Assembly: GCF_946407605.1 (NCBI RefSeq)
Contig: NZ_CAMJOS010000002.1
Span: forward strand, 62,001 to 126,000
Direction: 5' to 3'
DNA: 64,000 nt
DNA from: an uncultured Prevotella sp.
GTDB taxonomy: Bacteria > Bacteroidota > Bacteroidia > Bacteroidales > Bacteroidaceae
In this document: positions 43,407 through 51,926 of the stretch, piece after piece
Numbering within the stretch: position 1 is the first letter of the stretch
Layout: each line of letters begins with the position of its first letter
Position numbers and translations under genes: made by a program
The notes under the pieces: model-generated
Database searches by the model: none
Told to the model about the DNA's origin: nothing
The model's input: only the letters and a program-made list of their open reading frames with translations

Positions 43407-44429
43407 ATGGAAAAGATGAGACAATGGAGCTTGCTGGCAGCGATAGTTTGCTGGGGGTTGTGGGGACTGATGGTGACGTCGTGTAGCCAGAACGAGGAGG
43501 CCGACGACCTGATACAAGGACCTACGATACAGACGGCCAATGTGGAGAATTGGCAGATGTCGAACAAGGTGACGTTTAAGAAGTCAGGCAGCGGACACAT
43601 CATTAAGTTCTCGGCACTGATGCCCCTACCCCAGTCGAACATCTACCAAACGGTAGAGAACTTGAACTATATTGAGGGAAAGGTGCTGACGGACAAAAAC
43701 TACGGTAACAAGGCACTCTATGTGGACCGTGATGAGTTTGTGAGCACGGAATATATCATGGAGACAACATTCGACATACACACGAAGAAGATGGTGGTGG
43801 ATGTGTCGAAAATCAACAATATTCAGCCCTACGACCCTAAGAGTGAGCCCTGCAAGCTGTATCTGGGCGACAGAGGTGAGTATATCGTGACGTCGAACCC
43901 CTATATCGTGAAGACTGGCGACATGCTGTGGGCTGAGTCGGAAGACGTGATAGACTATGCACGCCGCTGCTATGAGTATGTGGCTTCGAACTTCAAATAT
44001 ATCAAAGGCCCGTGGCGCACGCTGGAGCAGATACTGAAGGATGGCGGCGGTGAGTGCGGCGACTTCTCAACACTGGTGGTGAACCTGCTGCGCTATAAGG
44101 GCATACCCTCACGTCATAACATCTGCGTGACAGTGGGCGGCGGCTATCATGTGTGGGTGGACTTCTACCTGGAGGGCTATGGCTGGGTTCCACTGGATGC
44201 TACCTATAAGAATGGTAACCCGAAGGGCGATTTCTTCGGCAAGTACGACGGTGAGTGCATCATCCTGATGCAGGACTTCTGCTATGACTTCGGTTATGAC
44301 TCGGAGAATGATCTGAACGTGGATATCCTGCAGGATTTTTATTACTGGTATTCGAGCGACAACGAAGATTGTAAGATAAATGCTGCACATAAGGTATCAA
44401 GACTCAAGAAGTTGGTGAATGAACAATAA
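43407..44429 (+). CDS. transglutaminase-like lipoprotein
   Basis: 340 residues. Lipoprotein signal ending in MVTSCSQNE (lipid Cys ~26). The transglutaminase-like core lies at ~185-290: catalytic Cys in GGGECGDFSTLVVNLLRYKGIPSR, His in GGGYHVWVDFYL, Asp in VPLDATYKN. The N-terminal part (~40-150) is strand-rich. The triad is complete, so it is probably a peptidase or transpeptidase outside the cytoplasm. Its last 11 bases overlap the start of an ABC ATPase gene, so the two are translationally coupled. Confidence 0.87.
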   Translation: MEKMRQWSLLAAIVCWGLWGLMVTSCSQNEEADDLIQGPTIQTANVENWQMSNKVTFKKSGSGHIIKFSALMPLPQSNIYQTVENLNYIEGKVLTDKNYGNKALYVDRDEFVSTEYIMETTFDIHTKKMVVDVSKINNIQPYDPKSEPCKLYLGDRGEYIVTSNPYIVKTGDMLWAESEDVIDYARRCYEYVASNFKYIKGPWRTLEQILKDGGGECGDFSTLVVNLLRYKGIPSRHNICVTVGGGYHVWVDFYLEGYGWVPLDATYKNGNPKGDFFGKYDGECIILMQDFCYDFGYDSENDLNVDILQDFYYWYSSDNEDCKINAAHKVSRLKKLVNEQ

Positions 44430-45243
44430 TTCTGTGGAACTGAACGACCTGAGCATTGGCTACAGGTCAAAGCAAAGCGTCAGAGTGGTGGCTGAAGGGC
44501 TGACGGCCCAGTTGCAACGCGGACAACTGACATGCCTGCTAGGCGAGAACGGCATAGGAAAATCGACGCTACTGAGGACACTGGCTGCCTTTCAGCCCAA
44601 ACTCAGCGGCAGCATTATGATTGGGGGCCGTGAGCTGGAGAGCTATAGCGAACGTGAGCTGGCACGCACCATCGGCATCGTGCTGACAGAGAAACCCGAC
44701 GTGCAGCAGATGACGGTGATGGAACTGGTGGAGATGGGACGAGCACCCTACACGGGCTTCTGGGGCCGACTGAACGAAGCTGACCGCAAAGCCTGCCATG
44801 AAGCCATCGCACTGATAGGCATTGAGCCGCTGAAAGACCGGATGGTGCAGACGCTGAGCGACGGTGAGCGACAGAAAGTGATGATAGCTAAGGCGCTGGC
44901 GCAGCAGACACCCGTCATCTTCCTCGATGAGCCAACGGCCTTCCTCGACTATCCCAGCAAGGTGGATATGCTGTTGCTGTTGAGGCGCATCAGTCGCGAG
45001 GCGCAGAAAACGATATTCCTGTCGACACACGACCTGGAACTGGCGCTGCAGGTGGCAGATACCATCTGGCTGATGACTAAAAGTGGAAAGAGGAAAGAGG
45101 AAAGTGGAAAGAGGAAAGAACTCCAGATAGGAACACCACACGAACTGGCACAAAGCGGAGCCTTGAGCCAGTTTATAGAAAGAGGTGGGGATGTGGCGTT
45201 TGACCGTGAGACACTAAGTGTCAGAGTCCTAACGCACGCTTGA
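44419..45243 (+). CDS. ABC transporter ATP-binding protein (siderophore/B12 type)
   Basis: 274 residues. Walker A GENGIGKST (~46-54), Q-loop region TEKPDVQQ, signature LSDGERQKVMIAKAL, Walker B VIFLDEPT, switch His in LSTHDLE. Closest in style to FecE/BtuD ATPases of iron-siderophore and cobalamin importers. Residues ~222-234 (SGKRKEESGKRKE) are encoded by GGAAAGA heptamers inserted in the strand before LQIGTPHEL. No permease or binding-protein gene lies nearby; the partner in this operon is a transglutaminase-like lipoprotein. Its 3' end overlaps the convergent gene at 45221 by 23 bases. Confidence 0.9.
   Translation: MNNNSVELNDLSIGYRSKQSVRVVAEGLTAQLQRGQLTCLLGENGIGKSTLLRTLAAFQPKLSGSIMIGGRELESYSERELARTIGIVLTEKPDVQQMTVMELVEMGRAPYTGFWGRLNEADRKACHEAIALIGIEPLKDRMVQTLSDGERQKVMIAKALAQQTPVIFLDEPTAFLDYPSKVDMLLLLRRISREAQKTIFLSTHDLELALQVADTIWLMTKSGKRKEESGKRKELQIGTPHELAQSGALSQFIERGGDVAFDRETLSVRVLTHA
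45083..45120. repeat. in-frame GGAAAGA heptamer tract in the ABC ATPase gene
   Basis: GGAAAGA, GGAAAGA, GGAAAGT, GGAAAGA, GGAAAGA in the sense direction, translated as Lys/Arg/Glu/Ser. Confidence 0.8.
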
Positions 45244-46051
45244 GATCTTGGGTTGTCAGATGGATAGTGAGGGACTCGCGTGAGACGTCGCCCACATATT
45301 TGTAGTCCATGCCACGATTGGTTCTTACCAGTGCCTTGCAGATGAAGATTATGTCGTCGTCGCCCTCCTTCACCATATCAACCATAGCTGTCTTCATCTC
45401 TTTTTTCGCCAGTTTCAATGATTCGATGGAAACCTCGTCCTCATCGCACTCAATAGTGTAAACCAGGTTGGCGTCCTTCAGCCGGATGGACTTCATCGTC
45501 AGACCGTCGCCCAAATCCTCGGGCATATTGTTATCGGCCTCCTTAATGCCCAACTTCAGCATTTCTTCCACCGTGTCGTCGTCCATCTCGTCTATATCTA
45601 CGTCGTCATCGCTGCTGTCGTCGCTGTCGATAATATCGTCATTCTCTTCCTTGCCTTTTTTGAGCTTATAGGCTGAGAACTCACAATTCCAAGAATCTCC
45701 CTTAGAGTTCTGCACTTCACAGCTTATGTAGCCTTCTTCATTGATAACGGCATTCACAACTTCATCAAACGGCGAGTCACCATCGGTAAACCAGTGCAAC
45801 AGTCCGTCATGAAGAATCTCTTTAGACTCTTCGTCATCAATTAGATAATCGAAATGGTTTGCCAGCTCAATATAGTAGGTGACAGTATTTTCATCCGTCA
45901 GCTCCACACTGTTAACAGTCACATCTTCCTCGAGTTCATAGGGGCAAGTGGCGTTTTCACTTTCCACGATACTTTTCAGTCGGGAGGATTGGGCACACGC
46001 TGTAAGCAGCAATACTGCCATCAGCATTTGGGTTAGTTTAGTTGTTCTCAT
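45221..46051 (-). CDS. lipoprotein with duplicated domain and acidic linker
   Basis: Not recognised as a named family; 276 residues. Lipoprotein signal ending in LLLTACAQ (lipid Cys ~19). The two halves are related: residues ~24-130 (LKSIVESENATCPYELEEDVTVNSVELTDENTVTYYIEL) and ~165-270 (MLKLGIKEADNNMPEDLGDGLTMKSIRLKDANLVYTIEC). An Asp/Glu/Ser-rich linker (~138-160) joins them. It looks like a tandem pair of small alpha/beta periplasmic domains. It is the last gene behind rnr and the hemolysin III gene (18-base gap) and overlaps the convergent ABC gene at its 3' end. Confidence 0.72.
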   Translation of the reverse strand: MRTTKLTQMLMAVLLLTACAQSSRLKSIVESENATCPYELEEDVTVNSVELTDENTVTYYIELANHFDYLIDDEESKEILHDGLLHWFTDGDSPFDEVVNAVINEEGYISCEVQNSKGDSWNCEFSAYKLKKGKEENDDIIDSDDSSDDDVDIDEMDDDTVEEMLKLGIKEADNNMPEDLGDGLTMKSIRLKDANLVYTIECDEDEVSIESLKLAKKEMKTAMVDMVKEGDDDIIFICKALVRTNRGMDYKYVGDVSRESLTIHLTTQDLKRALGL

Positions 46052-46069
46052 AGGTTATGTTTTGTTTGT

Positions 46070-46729
46070 TTAGAAAATGTCGCGAATAAGGATGTCCCAA
46101 ACGGCAACGATATGGCAGATGCTGCCTGCGAGGACACAGAAATGGAATACGGTATGCATGTATTTCGTCTTGTTGAACGAATAGAACACGGCACCCGTGA
46201 TATAGAAGATGCCCTCGAGCACAATCCACACAAAGGCATTGGTAGATACGGTGTCGAGGAGCGGTTTGAAGGCTACCAGCACGCTGAGTCCCATGATACA
46301 GAAGCAGGCCGTCTCGATGTTGGAATGGTCCTTGAGTTTGATGAAGCTAATAACGGTGCCAATGATGGCACAGGACCATACAAACGTGAAGAGCATCCAG
46401 CCCCACATACCATGATCTCGCATCGCCATCAGCGTGATGGGGGAATAGGAGCCGGCAATATGCCAATAGATGGCGGCATGATCCCACTTACGCATACGTT
46501 CTCGCCAGGGGTTCCTGAGCTTCAGGGCGTGATAGATGGTAGAGGCCAGGTAGCTGCCTGTCATACCTAAGAGGTAGAGGCCCACACCAATGCCGGCCCA
46601 CATGCGGTCCATATTGCCCAGACACACCACGATGATAAAAGCGATGCCCACGGCGCCGGCCATGATAGCACCGCCGGCGTGGGACCAAGTATTCCAGATT
46701 TCTTCCTTCTTTGTGTACCTTATTGACAT
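46070..46729 (-). CDS. hemolysin III family (PAQR) membrane protein
   Basis: 219 residues with seven predicted helices. The metal-binding motifs of the PAQR superfamily are all present: GSYLASTIYHALKL (first His), KWDHAAIYWHIAGSYSPI (Asp), and HTVFHFCVLAGSICHIVA (two His). Members are hydrolase-like membrane proteins acting on lipids; the bacterial role is not established and the hemolysin name is historical. It lies 21 bases behind rnr. Confidence 0.9.
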   Translation of the reverse strand: MSIRYTKKEEIWNTWSHAGGAIMAGAVGIAFIIVVCLGNMDRMWAGIGVGLYLLGMTGSYLASTIYHALKLRNPWRERMRKWDHAAIYWHIAGSYSPITLMAMRDHGMWGWMLFTFVWSCAIIGTVISFIKLKDHSNIETACFCIMGLSVLVAFKPLLDTVSTNAFVWIVLEGIFYITGAVFYSFNKTKYMHTVFHFCVLAGSICHIVAVWDILIRDIF

Positions 46730-46750
46730 TTGAGGTTGGAGGTTTATGGT

Positions 46751-48970
46751 TTAGTCAGCGAGGAGGAAGTCGAGTTGTCGTTTCTCGATGTTGGCACGAG
46801 CCACCTTTATGCGGACGGCATCGCCCAGCTGGTATTTCTTATGATGACGGCGTCCTACCAGGCAGTAGTTGCGTTCGTCGAACTCATAATAGTCGCCATC
46901 GAGGTCGTGCATACCCACCAGACCCTCACAGTGGTTCTCGTCAATCTCGCAGTAGAGGCCATACGACTGTACGCCGCTGATATGCGCATCGAATTCCAAG
47001 CCCACTTTGTCGGCCATAAACTCCACCATCTTATATTTGATAGAGTCGCGCTCCGCATTCTGGGCAGTCTGCTCCATCTGACTACAGTGTTCGCACAGCT
47101 CCTCGTAGTGATCCTGATTGGCGCTACGTGCCCCGTCCTGATAGCGGGTGAGCAGGCGGTGCACCATCGTATCGGGATAACGACGGATAGGCGAGGTGAA
47201 GTGGGTGTAGTAGTCGAAGGCCAGACCATAGTGACCTATGTTATGCGTCGAGTACTTAGCCTTCATCATAGCCCGCAGGGTGAGTGTCTCCACCAGCTTC
47301 TGCTCACGTTCGCCCTGAGCATCCTCCATCAGCTTGTTGAGGTTCTTAGAGATGGCACCCTTGGTGCCGCTGGTCTTCACCTTATAACCAAAAGGTGCCA
47401 ACGCTGTACGTAGGTTCTCCAGCTTCTGTGGGTCGGGCTGATCGTGGATACGATAGACGAAGGTCTTACCCTTGGTTTGAGCCTTTCCACCTTCCTCTTT
47501 CTTCTTTCCTCTATCCTCTTTCCTACCAATAAACTCGGCTACGGTGCGATTGGCCAGCAGCATGAACTCCTCGATGAGTTGGGTGGCATCTGTAGACTTC
47601 TTAAAGTAGCAACGTGTGGGCTTGCCATCGTCATCAATATCGAAGTGCAGTTCTTCCCTGTCGAACTTCACGGCTCCATTCTTGAACCGGCGCTCGCGCA
47701 ACTTCTTCGCCATCTTATCAAGTAAACGCAACTCTTTGGCATAGGGATCAGTGTCACTTTTACTTTTCAACTTTCCACTTTCAACTTTCAACTCAAGAAT
47801 CTCCTGCACTTCCTCATAGGCATATCGGCGATTACTCTTGATGACGGTATGAGCCAAGTGCCAGTCCTTGATGTTGGCCTCCTCGTCCATGATGAAGATG
47901 ACGCTATAGCAGAGCTTCTCTTCGTCAGGGCGCAGCGAACAGATGAAGTTACAGAGGCGCTCTGGCAACATAGGGATGGTGCGGTCTACCAGATAGACGC
48001 TTGTGGCACGCTGTTCGGCTTCGCGGTCTATCGTGCTGCCTTCGGTGACGTAGTGAGAGACGTCAGCGATGTGAACGCCTACCTCGTAGAGGTTTGAGGT
48101 TTGAGATTTGAGGTTGGAAGTTTGGCGAATACTCAGGGCATCGTCGAAATCCTTGGCATCCTTGGGGTCGATGGTGCAGGTGAAGACATCACGGAAGTCC
48201 TCACGACGGGCAATCTCCTCAGCCGAGATCTCGGCGTTGATCTTTTGGGCGGCATCCTCCACCTTCTTGGGATATTTATAGGGCAGACCGTATTGTGCCA
48301 GGATGGCATGCATCTCCACGTTGTTCTCACCCTGCTTGCCTAAGACGTCGATGACCTCACCAACGATATTCTTCGACTCAGCAGAAGGCCACTGCGTAAT
48401 CTTCACCACAGCCTTCTCGCCAGTCTTGCCGCCCTTCAGCTTCTTTTTGGGAATGAGGATGTCACTCACAAAGAAGTTGCCCTCGGCATTGAGGAAAGCA
48501 AAGTCCTTCTCCACCTGCAGGATACCTACCGCCTGGTCGTGCTTACGCTCCAGGATCTCGGTAACGATAGCCTCCTTGATATGGTTCTGACGACGGGCCA
48601 TGAAAGCCACCTTCACACGGTCGCCATTGAGGGCAAACATCGAGTTGCGCTCTGCCACAAAGACAGGCTTGCCGCCATCGTCGGGCTGGAACGAGTTCTT
48701 GCCGTTGGCCTTGCGGATAAAGGTTCCCTCCTGCACCTGCGTCTTCAGGTTCAGCTTATACGAGCTGTCGGAGACCTTCGACAGATAGTCGTCCCACGCC
48801 ATCTCCTCCATCACGTCGATGGCCAGCATCTTAGCAGGATGAGTATCTAGCTTCAGCGCCTTGAATATCTGTTTAAAACCCAGTGTCTCACCAGGATGGG
48901 CCTGGAACAATGCCTGTACGGCATCGGCAACCATACGTTTGTTCAATCGTTTACCGCCTTTTTTCCCCAT
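46751..48970 (-). CDS. rnr: ribonuclease R
   Basis: Processive 3'-5' exoribonuclease, 739 residues from the ATG at 48970; the GTG at 49000 lies in the promoter. N-terminal winged helix (~1-70), cold-shock-type OB folds, RNB catalytic domain (~255-640; DPKDAKDFDDALS metal Asp cluster, SRY and HFTSPIRRYPD), and C-terminal S1 domain ending GDAVRIKVARANIEKRQLDFLL. Three in-frame heptamer insertions interrupt it: ~282-294 (QTSNLKSQTSNL), ~392-403 (LKVESGKLKSKS) and ~482-497 (GRKEDRGKKKEEGGK). All fall between conserved blocks, so the enzyme is probably active. First gene of rnr-hemolysin III-lipoprotein. Confidence 0.95.
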   Translation of the reverse strand: MGKKGGKRLNKRMVADAVQALFQAHPGETLGFKQIFKALKLDTHPAKMLAIDVMEEMAWDDYLSKVSDSSYKLNLKTQVQEGTFIRKANGKNSFQPDDGGKPVFVAERNSMFALNGDRVKVAFMARRQNHIKEAIVTEILERKHDQAVGILQVEKDFAFLNAEGNFFVSDILIPKKKLKGGKTGEKAVVKITQWPSAESKNIVGEVIDVLGKQGENNVEMHAILAQYGLPYKYPKKVEDAAQKINAEISAEEIARREDFRDVFTCTIDPKDAKDFDDALSIRQTSNLKSQTSNLYEVGVHIADVSHYVTEGSTIDREAEQRATSVYLVDRTIPMLPERLCNFICSLRPDEEKLCYSVIFIMDEEANIKDWHLAHTVIKSNRRYAYEEVQEILELKVESGKLKSKSDTDPYAKELRLLDKMAKKLRERRFKNGAVKFDREELHFDIDDDGKPTRCYFKKSTDATQLIEEFMLLANRTVAEFIGRKEDRGKKKEEGGKAQTKGKTFVYRIHDQPDPQKLENLRTALAPFGYKVKTSGTKGAISKNLNKLMEDAQGEREQKLVETLTLRAMMKAKYSTHNIGHYGLAFDYYTHFTSPIRRYPDTMVHRLLTRYQDGARSANQDHYEELCEHCSQMEQTAQNAERDSIKYKMVEFMADKVGLEFDAHISGVQSYGLYCEIDENHCEGLVGMHDLDGDYYEFDERNYCLVGRRHHKKYQLGDAVRIKVARANIEKRQLDFLLAD
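47480..47525. repeat. in-frame heptamer tract in rnr (insertion 3)
   Basis: Sense strand GGAAAGA, GGATAGA, GGAAAGA, AGAAAGA, GGAAGG, TGGAAAG between AEFIG and KTFVYRIHD. Confidence 0.8.
47761..47796. repeat. in-frame heptamer tract in rnr (insertion 2)
   Basis: Sense strand GTTGAAA, GTTGAAA, GTGGAAA, GTTGAAA, AGTAAA, between EEVQEIL and DPYAKEL. Confidence 0.8.
48088..48125. repeat. in-frame heptamer tract in rnr (insertion 1)
   Basis: Sense strand CTTCCAA, CCTCAAA, TCTCAAA, CCTCAAA, CCTC, between FDDALSIR and YEVGVHIADVSHY. Confidence 0.8.
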
Positions 48971-48999
48971 AATCGTCGCTTTTTGGTTTATATTTGCCA

Positions 49000-49007
49000 C
49001 AAAGATA
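49000..49007 (-). promoter_or_regulatory. -7 promoter element for rnr
   Basis: Minus-strand TATCTTTG, 30 bases before the ATG at 48970. Confidence 0.6.
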
Positions 49008-49032
49008 CATCTTTTTTTTGCAAAACTATTGT

Positions 49033-49072
49033 CCTTTAACTCCCTTTAACTCCTTTAACTCCTTTACTCCCT
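49033..49072. repeat. CTTTAACTCC repeats between rnr and dapB
   Basis: Four degenerate copies of a 9-10-bp unit CTTTAACTCC between the two divergent promoters. An inverted counterpart (GGAGTTAAAG type) starts directly behind the dapB stop. Confidence 0.7.
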
Positions 49073-49082
49073 AAAAAAGTTG

Positions 49083-49090
49083 TAACTTTG
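49083..49090 (+). promoter_or_regulatory. -7 promoter element for the dapB operon
   Basis: TAACTTTG, 23 bases before the dapB ATG. Confidence 0.6.
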
Positions 49091-49113
49091 CACCGTTTTT
49101 AATTCGAATTAAA

Positions 49114-49827
49114 ATGAAAATAGCTTTAATCGGCTACGGCAAAATGGGTAAGATGATAGAAGAGATAGCCCTGAGCCGCGGCCATGAGATTGTGAGTATC
49201 ATTGATATTGACAACCAACAGGAGTTTGAGAGCGAGGCCTTTGCATCGGCCGATGTTGCCATTGAATTTACGGCGCCACAGGCAGCCTACGGCAACTATC
49301 TGAAGGCGTGGGCCAAGGGTGTAAAGGTTGTTTCCGGCTCTACAGGTTGGATGAAAGAACATGGCGACGATGTCCGTCAGGCTTGTGAGAACGGCAAGAC
49401 GCTGTTCTGGGCCTCGAACTTCTCGATAGGTGTAGCCATCTTCTCAGCCGTGAACCGTTATCTGGCCAAGATTATGAACCAGTTTCCCCAGTACGACGTT
49501 GAGATGGAAGAGACGCACCACGTGCATAAGCTCGACCACCCCAGTGGCACCGCCATCACCCTGGCCGAGGAGATTGTGGAGGCCATAGACCGCAAGGAGG
49601 CCTGGAAGGAAGATACGACAGACAAGAAGTACCTGCGTGTAGACCATATCCGCAGAGGTGAGGTGCCCGGTATCCATACCATCCGCTATGACTCGGATGC
49701 CGACATCATCACCATCACCCACGATGCACACAGTCGCAGGGGTTTTGCCCTCGGTGCCGTACTCGCTGCCGAATATACCAAGGACCATCAGGGTCTGCTG
49801 ACCATCAGCGATATGTTTTCTTTCTAA
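49114..49827 (+). CDS. dapB: 4-hydroxy-tetrahydrodipicolinate reductase
   Basis: Lysine and diaminopimelate synthesis: reduces the dihydrodipicolinate precursor with NAD(P)H. 237 residues, on the short side as usual in Bacteroidota. GYGKMGKMIEE (7-17) binds the cofactor, STGW and ASNFSIGVAIFSAV follow, and HHVHKLDHPSGTA (~136-148) carries the catalytic His/Lys pair. First gene of a probable five-gene run with two signal peptidase-family genes. The stop codon is directly followed by a short A/G-rich repeat tract. Confidence 0.95.
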   Translation: MKIALIGYGKMGKMIEEIALSRGHEIVSIIDIDNQQEFESEAFASADVAIEFTAPQAAYGNYLKAWAKGVKVVSGSTGWMKEHGDDVRQACENGKTLFWASNFSIGVAIFSAVNRYLAKIMNQFPQYDVEMEETHHVHKLDHPSGTAITLAEEIVEAIDRKEAWKEDTTDKKYLRVDHIRRGEVPGIHTIRYDSDADIITITHDAHSRRGFALGAVLAAEYTKDHQGLLTISDMFSF

Positions 49828-49868
49828 GGGAGTTAAAGAAGCTAGAAGGAGATAGAAGAAGTTAAAAG
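49828..49868. repeat. GGAGTTAAAG-type repeats behind dapB
   Basis: Starts at the base after the dapB stop: GGGAGTTAAAG, AAGCTAGAAGG, AGATAGAAG, AAGTTAAAAG. Orientation is inverted relative to 49033-49072, so the two tracts bracket dapB. Confidence 0.65.
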
Positions 49869-49872
49869 AATT

Positions 49873-51390
49873 ATGGAAAAAAGAGAAAAAGCCAAACTGA
49901 ATATGAAGAAGCAGTGGGCCAAGTTCATCATTGTAATGGTGCTCTATCTGCTCTTCCTTTACTGGGTGAAATCGTGGTTGGGACTGCTGGTCATTCCCTT
50001 TATCTACGATGCCTATATCACCAAGAAGATTAACTGGAAGTGGTGGCAGGACCTTGAGGGTCCCATGCGCACGGTGATGTCGTGGGTCGATGCCATCGTC
50101 TTTGCATTGGTGGCTGTCTATTTCATCAACCAGTTCTTCTTCCAGAACTACGTCATCCCTTCATCATCACTGGAGAAGTCGCTGCTGACTGGCGACTACC
50201 TCTTCGTGTCGAAGGTGAGCTACGGTCCACGTATTCCTGAGACCCCGCTCACCGTGCCTTTGACACAGCACACCTTGCCTATCGGCGACCTGAAGTCGTA
50301 TATCGAATGGCCCCATTGGGAATACCGTCGTGTTCCAGGATTAGGTAAGGTGGAACTCAACGACATCGTGGTGTTCAACTATCCCGCCGGCGATACCATC
50401 TGCGCTAACTATCCCTATCAGACGGAGTACTATCGCATGTGCTATGACTACGGCACAAAGATCTATCACGAACAGATTAATCCTCAGGCAGCACCCATCG
50501 ACTCGCTGTCACGTACAGAGCAGATGAAGCGTTTTGCCGAATATTACAACTGGGGAAGACAGTATCTGGTGCTCAACAGAAATACGTTTGGCGATATCGG
50601 CTATCGTCCCACAGACCGCAGAGAGAACTACGTGAAACGCTGCGTGGGTCTGCCTGGCGACACGCTTCAGATTATCAATCACATCGTCTATCTGAACGGC
50701 AAAGCCAACAAAGAGCCAGACAACGTGCAGTACAGCTATGATGTGCTGTTCAACGACGGTGCTACCATCACCAGCGACTTCTGCGAGGAGAACGGCATCA
50801 CCTGTGAGGATCTGGGACTGAGCGACGCAGACCGCAAATACTTCCGTAGCGAAGGACAGATACAGTTGACACAGCAGTTCCGCAACAACCGCGTCATCAT
50901 GCCGATGACAGAGGCAACGGCTCAGGTGTTGGCCTCACGTAAGGACCTGGTACAGGCCATCTCGCCTGTGACAGAGAGCAACCCTGCAGAGCTCTACCCG
51001 CTGAATATGGTGAAAGACTGGACACGCGACAACTACGGTCCCATCTGGATTCCAAAGAAGGATGCTACCATCAAACTGAACCTGGACAATATCGCCATCT
51101 ACGAACGTCCCATCAAGGTGTATGAGAAAAACGACCTCGAGGTGCGTGATGGACAGATATTTATTAATGGTGAGAAGGCTGACAGCTATACCTTTAAGAT
51201 GGACTACTACTGGATGATGGGTGACAACCGTCATAACTCTGCCGACTCACGCTACTGGGGCTTTGTGCCCGAGGATCATATCGTGGGTAAACCTATCTTT
51301 ATCTGGTGGAGCAGCGACCCAGACCGTGGTCTCTTCAGCGGTGGCATCCGCTGGAGCCGCCTGTTCAACTTGGTTGAGAATATCAAATGA
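49873..51390 (+). CDS. lepB: signal peptidase I
   Basis: Cleaves signal peptides of exported proteins. 505 residues, much longer than E. coli LepB, typical of this phylum. Two helices near the N-terminus (~18-40, ~70-92) precede the nucleophile Ser99 in IPSSSLEKSLLTGD. The general base Lys255 lies in YVKRCVGLPGD and the third box in MMGDNRHNSADSRYWGFV. A long insert with charged and aromatic residues separates boxes (~265-425). The next gene starts inside its stop codon (ATGA overlap). Confidence 0.93.
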   Translation: MEKREKAKLNMKKQWAKFIIVMVLYLLFLYWVKSWLGLLVIPFIYDAYITKKINWKWWQDLEGPMRTVMSWVDAIVFALVAVYFINQFFFQNYVIPSSSLEKSLLTGDYLFVSKVSYGPRIPETPLTVPLTQHTLPIGDLKSYIEWPHWEYRRVPGLGKVELNDIVVFNYPAGDTICANYPYQTEYYRMCYDYGTKIYHEQINPQAAPIDSLSRTEQMKRFAEYYNWGRQYLVLNRNTFGDIGYRPTDRRENYVKRCVGLPGDTLQIINHIVYLNGKANKEPDNVQYSYDVLFNDGATITSDFCEENGITCEDLGLSDADRKYFRSEGQIQLTQQFRNNRVIMPMTEATAQVLASRKDLVQAISPVTESNPAELYPLNMVKDWTRDNYGPIWIPKKDATIKLNLDNIAIYERPIKVYEKNDLEVRDGQIFINGEKADSYTFKMDYYWMMGDNRHNSADSRYWGFVPEDHIVGKPIFIWWSSDPDRGLFSGGIRWSRLFNLVENIK

Positions 51391-51926
51391 AGAAGACCCT
51401 CCGATTCCTACTGGCATTCCTGATAGCCTTCGTGCTGATGATGGTTATCAGGATAGCGGGTGTCACCATCTACACCATCGACGGTAGCAGTCTGGAACCA
51501 ACATTCCAGGCGGGCGATCGAATCATGGTGAACAGATGGAGCTACGGCCTGCGAGTAGGAGGAAAGGAGAGCTTCTTCGGTTATGGACGCATCGTTCGCC
51601 ATCCGGTATGCAAAGGCGACCTGGTGGCGTTTGAACATCCACAGGACAACAGTCAGATTCTCATCTGTCGCTGTGCCGCATTGCCTGGCGACTCTGTCGT
51701 CCACGAGGGACAGACACTCATCGTGCCCAGCCTCAGCGACTGTGCCGATGGCGACTATTACTGGATGGAGTCTATCAATCCCGACAACACCATCGACTCG
51801 CATACACTGGGCTTCATTGCCGAAGAGCGTATCATCGGACGAGCCTTCATGGTGGTATACAGCCTTGACCCGCAAGAGTCGTTCTGGAAGGGCTGGCGCA
51901 CCAGTAGAACATTCCTGCCCCTATGA
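51387..51926 (+). CDS. signal peptidase I-like protein lacking the catalytic lysine
   Basis: 179 residues. One N-terminal helix (~5-28), Ser35 in IDGSSLEPTFQAGDRI, LVAFEHP strand, CRCAALPGDS, and the final box DNTIDSHTLGFIAEERIIGRAF. Compared with YVKRCVGLPGD of LepB, the position of the base Lys is Cys94 (ICRCAALPGD). The nucleophile is kept but the dyad is broken, so it may be inactive, use another base, or act as a partner of LepB. ATGA overlaps with lepB before it and wbqC behind it indicate tight coupling. Confidence 0.82.
   Translation: MKKTLRFLLAFLIAFVLMMVIRIAGVTIYTIDGSSLEPTFQAGDRIMVNRWSYGLRVGGKESFFGYGRIVRHPVCKGDLVAFEHPQDNSQILICRCAALPGDSVVHEGQTLIVPSLSDCADGDYYWMESINPDNTIDSHTLGFIAEERIIGRAFMVVYSLDPQESFWKGWRTSRTFLPL

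Noticed and set aside
46070..46729. Virulence haemolysin
   Set aside because: Hemolysin III is a PAQR-family membrane protein of uncertain role; the name alone is no evidence of toxin activity.
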